This document shows, in pieces, positions 58,856 through 64,000 of a stretch of 64,000 nt of DNA (positions within the stretch are counted from its first letter, which is position 1; each line of letters begins with the position of its first letter). Below the pieces are notes generated by a model. That model searched no databases. It worked only from the letters and a program-made list of their open reading frames with translations, and was not told the origin of the DNA. Source of the DNA: an uncultured Ectothiorhodospiraceae bacterium (GTDB taxonomy: Bacteria; Pseudomonadota; Gammaproteobacteria; Nevskiales; Oceanococcaceae); NCBI GenBank assembly GCA_937141935.1, contig CAKZQS010000014.1, positions 41,875 through 105,874 on the forward strand, read 5' to 3'. The position numbers and the translations under genes are program-made.

Positions 58856-59704
58856 ATGCAGCCCACCAACATCGCGCTCGGCGTGCGTCATGCCGTCGTT
58901 GCCGCCGCCGCCTTCGCCCTGATGGGCGCGCTGATCAAGCAGGCCTCGACCGAGCTGTCGACGCCCATGGTCACCTTCCTGCGCAACCTCTTCGGGCTGA
59001 TGTTTCTGCTGCCGCTGCTGGCCCGCGGGCGCCCGCGGGATCTGGCGAGTGCGCGGCTGCCGCTGCACCTGCTGCGCTGCGTGGTCGGCCTGGTCGCGAT
59101 GTATTGCTTCTTCTACGCCATCGCGCACATCCCGCTGGCCGAGGCCATGCTGCTGAACTATGCGGCGCCGCTCTATGTGCCGCTGATCGCCTGGTTCTGG
59201 CTGGGCGAAAAACCGCACTGGGGCATCTGGCCGCTGGTGCTGCTGGGTCTGGCGGGGGTGGCGCTGATCATCCGCCCCGAGGCGGCCAGCGCGCCGAATC
59301 TGGCCTCGCTGGTCGCGGTGGCCGCGGGCGTCTTTGCCGGCTGGGCCTTCGTCACCATCCGCAAGCTCTCGGCCACCGAGCCCGCCCCGCGCATCGTGTT
59401 CTGGTTTGGCGTCTTCGCCGTGCTGATCACCGGCCTGCCGGCCCTGCTGGCCTGGCAGCCGCCCAGCTCGCAGGCCTGGCTGCTGCTGCTCGGCGTGGGG
59501 CTGGCGGCCACCGTCGCGCAGATCTCGCTGACCCGCTCCTATGCGCTGATCCCCGCAGCTCAGGTGGCCCCGCTGAACTACCTGGTCGTGGTGTTCGCCA
59601 TGCTGCTGGGCTGGCTGTTCTGGGACGAACGGCTGTCGGCCTGGAGCATGCTCGGCACGCTGCTGGTGATCAGCAGCAGCATCATCGCCTTGCGCCTGCG
59701 CTAG
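58856..59704 (+). CDS. EamA/DMT family permease
   Basis: A 282-residue inner-membrane protein with ten hydrophobic segments arranged as two EamA repeats. Landmarks are AVVAAAAFALMGALIKQAST, AHIPLAEAMLLNYAAPLYVP, LGEKPHWGIWPLVLLGLAGV, and, in the second repeat, ALIPAAQVAPLNYLVVVFAM and FWDERLSAWSMLGTLLVI. The substrate (drug, metabolite or amino acid) is unknown. It is divergent from the response regulator, with 61 nt between starts. Confidence 0.88.
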   Translation: MQPTNIALGVRHAVVAAAAFALMGALIKQASTELSTPMVTFLRNLFGLMFLLPLLARGRPRDLASARLPLHLLRCVVGLVAMYCFFYAIAHIPLAEAMLLNYAAPLYVPLIAWFWLGEKPHWGIWPLVLLGLAGVALIIRPEAASAPNLASLVAVAAGVFAGWAFVTIRKLSATEPAPRIVFWFGVFAVLITGLPALLAWQPPSSQAWLLLLGVGLAATVAQISLTRSYALIPAAQVAPLNYLVVVFAMLLGWLFWDERLSAWSMLGTLLVISSSIIALRLR

Positions 59705-59799
59705 TCGCCGGTAGGCAAAAAGGGGGCGGTCCCGTATTCCTACGGGGCGCGCTATGCCTATACTGAGGCCATGAGACGACAGCCGTACGAGCAGCGCTG

Positions 59800-60270
59800 A
59801 TGGGTCTGCGTGGGGTCGCGCCGCGTGTCAGGCGTCGGTCGCGCCCGGCTGTCCTGCTCTGCGCGCTGCTCGCGTGGCTGACCCCCTGGGGCGGGGGGCT
59901 GGCGCACCCGGTGGGCGTACTGGTCCACCCCGACCTGGTCGAGGCCGATCTCAGCCCGGCGCGCCTGCGGAGCATGTTCACGCTGCGCACCCGCAGCTGG
60001 CCGGACGGCACCCCGGCACAGATCTTCGTGCTGGCCGACGACGACGAACACCACGAGGGCTTCTGCCGTGACGTGCTCGGCACCTTCCCCTATGTGCTGC
60101 GCCGCGCCTGGGACCGGGCGCTGTTCGCCGGCACCGGCCTGACACCCACCGTGGTGAAGGACCTCGACGAAATGCGCAGGCGCGTCCGCAGCACCCCCGG
60201 CGGCATTGGCTATGCGCCTCTGGCCGCGGGCGAAGCGGCTGGCGCGCTGGACCCGGAGCAAAACCTATGA
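59800..60270 (+). CDS. Small periplasmic phosphate-binding-like (PstS-type fold) protein
   Basis: A 156-residue protein with a signal peptide (LLCALLAWLTPWGGGLAHPV). The mature part VHPDLVEADLSPARLRSMFT, LADDDEHHEGFCRDVLGTFP and RVRSTPGGIGYAPLAAGEAA resembles the half-size PstS-like proteins that stand alone beside porins and sensor kinases. The ligand is unknown. It overlaps the porin gene (ATGA), so the two are coexpressed. A TATACT -10-like element lies at 59759-59764, with a perfect cccgta/tacggg inverted repeat at 59733-59748 upstream. Confidence 0.7.
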   Translation: MGLRGVAPRVRRRSRPAVLLCALLAWLTPWGGGLAHPVGVLVHPDLVEADLSPARLRSMFTLRTRSWPDGTPAQIFVLADDDEHHEGFCRDVLGTFPYVLRRAWDRALFAGTGLTPTVVKDLDEMRRRVRSTPGGIGYAPLAAGEAAGALDPEQNL

Positions 60271-61457
60271 ACGCGAGCGTCCGGCAAATCCTGCTGGCGG
60301 CAGTACTGTGGGCACTGGCGGCGCCCGGCGTGCTGGCGCAGCCCGCGGCGGACCCCTTGAACATCCGCGGCGCGATGGCACAGGGCTTTGTTGATTCCAG
60401 TGGCAATGCGGTGCTGGAGGGCAGCCGCGACGGCACCTTCGATTTTTATGAGGTTGCCGTCAACGGGCGCGTGGCGCCCTTGCAGGGGCTGCTGCTGTCC
60501 GGACAGCTGATGGCGCGGCAGGCACCGGGCGACCGCGACAGCCTGCGCCTGGACTACCTGCAGCTGGATTACCAGCACACGATCACGCCGGATTTGAACG
60601 CGGGCCTGCGCGGCGGCCGGGTCAAGAACCCCTACGGCTTCTACAACAGCAGCCGGGACGTGGTCTTCAGCCGGCCGGGCATCACGCTGCCGCGTTCGAT
60701 CTATTACGAGGGCTCGGGCTTTCGCGACCTGCTCTTCTCCACCGACGGCGGGCAAATCTATGCCCATGGCGTCAACCGCCTGGGCACCACCGACTTCGTC
60801 GTGGGGGGCGCCGATGAATTCGATGCCAGCGACGACTTCTCCCGCGCCTTGGGCCTGGGCAGCGACGCGGTGCAGGTCGACGTCACCCAGTTCCTGCTGG
60901 GCCAGTGGCTGCAGGAATGGGGCGCGACCGGGCGCTTGCGCACGGGTCTGTCATTGCTGCACGCCGACCTGCATGCCTCCGACACCAGCGCCACGCCCTC
61001 GCCCTTTGGCAATGCGGACCTCGAGGTCGAGAACTGGGTGCTGTCGGCGCAGTGGCAACAGGCCCGCTGGAGCCTGACGGCCGAGTATCTGTACTCGCGC
61101 ACGGAGTTCAACACCAGCCTGTTCAGCCAGACTCAGCGCAGTGACGGCGGTTATCTGCAGTACACCCGCTACTTCGATGGGTCCTGGAGTGGCTACCTGC
61201 GCTATGACGTGGCCTACGCGGACCGTGAAGACCGCGACGGCCGCGAGGCACAGGCCCGCACCGGCGAGCCCCGCCACACGCAGTTCCTGCGCGGCGCGGT
61301 GGGCGGCCTGAGCTGGCAACCGGGCGCGCACTGGGGCCTGTATGCCGAATACCACCACATCGACGGCAGCTACCTGCTGTCGCCCTCGGCCAATGCCGGG
61401 CGCATGCCGGAGCGCCGGACGCAGGCGCTGTACCTGATGCTGGCCTATCGCTTCTAG
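60267..61457 (+). CDS. Outer-membrane porin-like beta-barrel protein
   Basis: A 396-residue protein with a signal peptide (ILLAAVLWALAAPGVLAQPA) and a C-terminal aromatic residue (LMLAYRF) as required for BAM-dependent barrels. Alternating strands are visible, for example YLQLDYQHTITPDLNAGLRG, WVLSAQWQQARWSLTAEYLY, YLQYTRYFDGSWSGYLRYDV. The N-terminal NIRGAMAQGFVDSSGNAVL and NPYGFYNSSRDVVFSRPGIT are typical of this porin group. Substrate is unknown; the PstS-like partner hints at an anion. Confidence 0.85.
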   Translation: MNASVRQILLAAVLWALAAPGVLAQPAADPLNIRGAMAQGFVDSSGNAVLEGSRDGTFDFYEVAVNGRVAPLQGLLLSGQLMARQAPGDRDSLRLDYLQLDYQHTITPDLNAGLRGGRVKNPYGFYNSSRDVVFSRPGITLPRSIYYEGSGFRDLLFSTDGGQIYAHGVNRLGTTDFVVGGADEFDASDDFSRALGLGSDAVQVDVTQFLLGQWLQEWGATGRLRTGLSLLHADLHASDTSATPSPFGNADLEVENWVLSAQWQQARWSLTAEYLYSRTEFNTSLFSQTQRSDGGYLQYTRYFDGSWSGYLRYDVAYADREDRDGREAQARTGEPRHTQFLRGAVGGLSWQPGAHWGLYAEYHHIDGSYLLSPSANAGRMPERRTQALYLMLAYRF

Positions 61458-61529
61458 CGACTCAGCCGGGTGCGGGCCTAGGCCGGCCCCCTTAGCGACC
61501 CAGCCGGGCGCGGGCCAGGCCCGCCCCCT
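61455..61529 (+). repeat. Tandem duplication spanning the porin stop codon
   Basis: A 37-38-nt unit starting tagcgactcagccggg at 61455 is repeated, starting tagcgacccagccggg at 61493, with a few substitutions. The first copy includes the porin stop codon, so the duplication has carried a second in-frame-like TAG downstream. No function is evident. Confidence 0.8.
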
Positions 61530-61586
61530 GAAGCGGCCGGCCAAGCACGAACAGCAAGCCGGCGCGGCACCGCCACCGCCGGTGGT

Positions 61587-63470
61587 TCAGGCCTCGCGCG
61601 CCAAGTCCCGCCGGCCGGTCGCCGTGGCCTCGCGCGGCAGCGTTTCGATGCCCCCCTCCGCGCGCCGATCCCGCAGCAGCACGCGGAAGGTGACGCCGGC
61701 GCCGGGGTTGGAGCGCACGCCGATCTGGCCCTCATGCAGGCCGGTGATCTTGCGGCACTCCGCCAGGCTGGTGCCATGGCCGCGCATGCGGCTGGAGGCG
61801 TCGCGGCGGGCGAACAGCCGGAACAGGCTCTCCGAGCGCTCCGGGTCGATGCCGATGCCGTTGTCGCAGACCTCGATGACACAGCCTTCCTCTTCGCGCC
61901 GCAGCCGCACGCGCACGTGCAGGGGCGCGTGGTCGCGGCGATAGCGAATCGCGTTGTCGAGCAGATGCTGCAGCAGGATCTCGACATCGTCGCGGTAGCC
62001 CTGCAACACCGCCTCGCCGCCGCAAACCAGCTCTTCGGGCTGTGCGCGCCCCGCCTCGATCTGCTCGCGGAAAATGCCTTGCACCAGCGCTTCCAGGTCG
62101 ATGGTTTCGACCTCGCGGCGCGAACCGATGCGGAAATAGCGGCGCATGCGCTCCAGCTGCATCGCCATGCGATCGATCGAGTCGTCGATGTAACCCAGGG
62201 TCCGCTCCAGGCCCACGCGGTCATCCTCCTCGATCAGCTCCGGCAACAGCGCCCCGCAGGACTTCACGACCAGCAGCGGCTCGCGCAGATCGTGCGCGGT
62301 CACCTTGACCAGCTCGTCCTTCTCGGCATCGGATTGCTTGAGTTGGAGGTAGGCGGTGTTCAGCTCGGCCTGCATCTGGATCAGGTTCTGCATGCGCGTG
62401 GCCAGGCCCCGCTGCTGCTCGCGGATGCGCGCCGCGTTGTCGACGATCACGTGGAACAGCGCCACCAGGTCGCTGTCGGCATTCGGCGGCAGGTCATCGG
62501 CGCCGATCTGCTCACGGCGCTCGGCCAGGCTGCGACGCAGGCCGGCAATCGGGGCGGCCACATGGCGCGAGGCCAGGTAGCTCAGCAGCATGAACACGAC
62601 TATCAGCGCGAGTTGCACCTGCAAGCTGGTATGCACGGTGTTGCGCAGCAGCTGGCTGGTCGCCAGCGGCGTGCCCAGAACGCCTAACACCAGGCCACCG
62701 TGCCCGGAGGACTCGGGCAGCTCCACGGTCGAAAGCCGCAGCCCCTGCTCGGTCACGGGCTCGCCGCGGCGCAGGCTCTGGGCGATGTCGAACTGCGCGG
62801 CCTCTCCCGTGGGCGGCCCGAGCGGATAGCTCAGCAGGCCCGTCGCCCGGTTGTACAGCAGCAGCCACTCGCCCGACATCAGGCTGTCGGCGAACTCGGC
62901 AAAGGCCGGCGCGATGGCCGAGCGCAGCAGCACCCGCCCCTCCACGCTGAAGTCATCGCTGCTGAAGGGCGCGCTGGCCTGCAGCCGCCCGGGCTCGCCG
63001 GGAAGCAGCACCAGATCCTGCGCGGGGCGCTCCCAGGCGCGTTGCAAATAATCGGCCTCGTCGGCGAGGGTCGCGGCCACACCGGCGCGCAGCACAAGGC
63101 GCTGCTCCCCCACCTGCAGCAGCAGCAGCGCTTCTTCGATCATCGGGCTGTTGGCCGCCACGGCCGCGAGAATCTGCCGCAAGCGCGCCTGATCCACGGC
63201 GTCGGCGTTCAGCGCGCCCAGCAGCGGGGATTGCGACAGCAGAAAACTGCGCGTGGACAACTCCTCCACATACAGGCGCATGCTTTGCGCGGCCACGCGG
63301 GCCTTCTGCGCAACGATTTGCGCATGAAACTCGCTGACATAGCCATGAAAGGTGCGGACCATGGCCACGCTCAGCAGCGCACCGCCGAGGATGACCATCA
63401 GCACCATCAGCGGGAATATGCGGCGGAACAGGGAGTGCCTGCCGCTGCTGGCAGGCGCCATTCGGAGCAT
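61587..63470 (-). CDS. Membrane sensor histidine kinase with an atypical ATP lid
   Basis: A 627-residue sensor kinase from ATG 63470 (ATG 63461 is also possible). It has membrane helix 1 (FPLMVLMVILGGALLSVAMV), a periplasmic sensor of about 250 residues, helix 2 (LALIVVFMLLSYLASRHVAA), a HAMP-like linker, a coiled coil, an H-box (ELVKVTAHDLREPLLVVKSC, His near residue 415), an N-box (LLQHLLDNAIRYRRDHAP) and a G1 box (VCDNGIGIDPE). The G2 region reads RGHGTSLAECRKITGLHEGQ instead of GxGLGLAICRKI, so nucleotide binding may be altered. It faces the PstS-like/porin genes, whose products may relate to its signal. No cognate regulator is adjacent. Confidence 0.9.
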   Translation of the reverse strand: MLRMAPASSGRHSLFRRIFPLMVLMVILGGALLSVAMVRTFHGYVSEFHAQIVAQKARVAAQSMRLYVEELSTRSFLLSQSPLLGALNADAVDQARLRQILAAVAANSPMIEEALLLLQVGEQRLVLRAGVAATLADEADYLQRAWERPAQDLVLLPGEPGRLQASAPFSSDDFSVEGRVLLRSAIAPAFAEFADSLMSGEWLLLYNRATGLLSYPLGPPTGEAAQFDIAQSLRRGEPVTEQGLRLSTVELPESSGHGGLVLGVLGTPLATSQLLRNTVHTSLQVQLALIVVFMLLSYLASRHVAAPIAGLRRSLAERREQIGADDLPPNADSDLVALFHVIVDNAARIREQQRGLATRMQNLIQMQAELNTAYLQLKQSDAEKDELVKVTAHDLREPLLVVKSCGALLPELIEEDDRVGLERTLGYIDDSIDRMAMQLERMRRYFRIGSRREVETIDLEALVQGIFREQIEAGRAQPEELVCGGEAVLQGYRDDVEILLQHLLDNAIRYRRDHAPLHVRVRLRREEEGCVIEVCDNGIGIDPERSESLFRLFARRDASSRMRGHGTSLAECRKITGLHEGQIGVRSNPGAGVTFRVLLRDRRAEGGIETLPREATATGRRDLAREA

Positions 63471-63636
63471 GGATGGGCCGGGTGATCTCCAGGAGCCCAT
63501 TGTGGTGCAAGTCTTCGGCCACGGCCATGATGCGGCGCTCCGCGCCGGGTGTTGCGCCGGTGTGGCGCCGGTGCTGGCCCCGGTGCCCAGCAGCCGCACA
63601 TCCCGCGCTCGCGTCGGCAAGTGTCTGAGGCCTATC

Positions 63637-63672
63637 AAAAACGGCGCGGGCGGCTCGCAGTCCGCCCGCGCC
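63637..63672 (-). terminator. Intrinsic terminator after the PKD-domain protein gene
   Basis: ggcgcgggcgg (63643-63653) pairs perfectly with ccgcccgcgcc (63662-63672); on the minus strand the 11-bp stem is followed by GTTTTTG (63642-63636). It lies 35 nt beyond the stop codon at 63707. Confidence 0.9.
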
Positions 63673-63706
63673 CCACGCTGTCTCCCCCAGCGCGTTCGAT
63701 TGGGGC

Positions 63707-64000
63707 CTAGCCGCGCCCTCCGCGGCGCCGGCTCAGGCCCAGCATTGCGAGCAGCAGCAACAGGGCCGGCGCGGTCGCGCCGCTACCGCCGCTGCCGCCA
63801 ACCTGCCCCGGGCCGTTGCCCGGGTTGCCCGGGCCGCCGCCTGCGGCCGGCTGCACCTGCAGCGCGCCCTGCGCGCGCTTCTGGCCGCCGGCGTCATCGC
63901 TGACGGTGACCGAGGGCGTGTAGTCCCCCGCCTGCGCATAGCTGTGGCTGGTCAGGCCCGCGTCCGCGCCAAACTCGGCGACGCTGCGCTCCACCGGCGG
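63707..64000 (-). CDS. Secreted protein with PKD domain and C-terminal sorting tail (partial, 5' end outside window)
   Basis: Only the last 97 or so codons are present; the frame runs open to the window edge. They contain the end of a PKD-type beta domain (AGLTSHSYAQAGDYTPSVTV, SDDAGGQ), a Gly/Pro linker (GGGPGNPGNGPGQVGGSGGS), a hydrophobic segment (ATAPALLLLLAMLGL) and a basic end (SRRRGGRG). This Gly-rich linker/helix/arginine arrangement is that of a GlyGly-CTERM-like sorting signal of secreted enzymes. The catalytic or main domain lies outside the window. Confidence 0.82.
   Translation of the reverse strand, partial: PPVERSVAEFGADAGLTSHSYAQAGDYTPSVTVSDDAGGQKRAQGALQVQPAAGGGPGNPGNGPGQVGGSGGSGATAPALLLLLAMLGLSRRRGGRG

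Overview
The window is GC-rich chromosomal DNA, densely packed with genes and rich in translationally coupled ATGA/TGATG junctions. It looks gammaproteobacterial. The order gacA/uvrY-uvrC-pgsA-tRNA-Gly-tRNA-Cys-tRNA-Leu matches the E. coli order, and the hrcA-grpE-dnaK-dnaJ-dapB, nadK-recN, fur/bamE/rnfH/smpB and ccmABCDEFGHI blocks point the same way. Very high GC and the aerobic, lipid-oriented gene content would suit a Xanthomonadales/Nevskiales/Salinisphaerales-type organism, but that placement is a guess. No prophage, insertion sequence, integrase or CRISPR array was seen.

Layout. 1-3.1 kb: 5' part of sucA, galU and a MaoC-type hydratase. 3.2-10.0 kb: a complete System I cytochrome c maturation operon, ccmABCDEFGHI, including the tiny ccmD. 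10.0-14.1 kb: tRNA-Leu, a small Cys-motif protein, tRNA-Cys, a terminator, tRNA-Gly and its promoter, then pgsA, uvrC and the GacA/UvrY regulator. 14.1-17.3 kb: isocitrate lyase followed by a striking array of RNA hairpins and an intrinsic terminator, and preceded by a malate-synthase-A-like gene that has lost its catalytic residues. 17.3-22 kb: rluE, rraA, dsbB, purB, a nitroreductase and an ExoD-like protein. 22-28.5 kb: thioesterase, DUF1289, dapB and the heat-shock operon. 28.5-34.5 kb: nadK, recN, fur, bamE, rnfH, an NSS-type transporter and smpB.

34.57-34.87 kb holds the most notable element: an ssrA gene on the minus strand, convergent with smpB, whose parts are circularly permuted. 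The CCA-bearing acceptor piece precedes the coding piece, separated by only 4 nt. It encodes the tag ANDDNFEVALAA, has a clear promoter (TTGAAA-17-TACGAT) and ends at an intrinsic terminator. This is the arrangement of a two-piece tmRNA.

35-49.5 kb: a branched-chain 2-oxoacid dehydrogenase operon (E1alpha, E1beta, E2), then a wax ester synthase/DGAT coupled to a DUF6901-like protein, an SDR, malate synthase G, two coupled glutathione-transferase-like genes, mnmC, a pair of small membrane proteins and a CbpA-type J protein. 49.5-64 kb: a two-RCK potassium channel with a DUF6394 partner, a secreted protein, a large beta-propeller lipoprotein, valS, a DUF423 gene coupled to a single-domain response regulator, a DMT permease, a small periplasmic-binding-like protein coupled to a porin, a membrane histidine kinase with an unusual ATP lid, and the 3' end of a PKD-domain protein with a C-terminal sorting tail.

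Metabolically, aceA with the intact malate synthase G supplies the glyoxylate shunt. The bkd genes feed branched acyl-CoAs that the neighbouring wax ester synthase could store. The ccm, dsbB, sucA and fur genes indicate a respiratory lifestyle.
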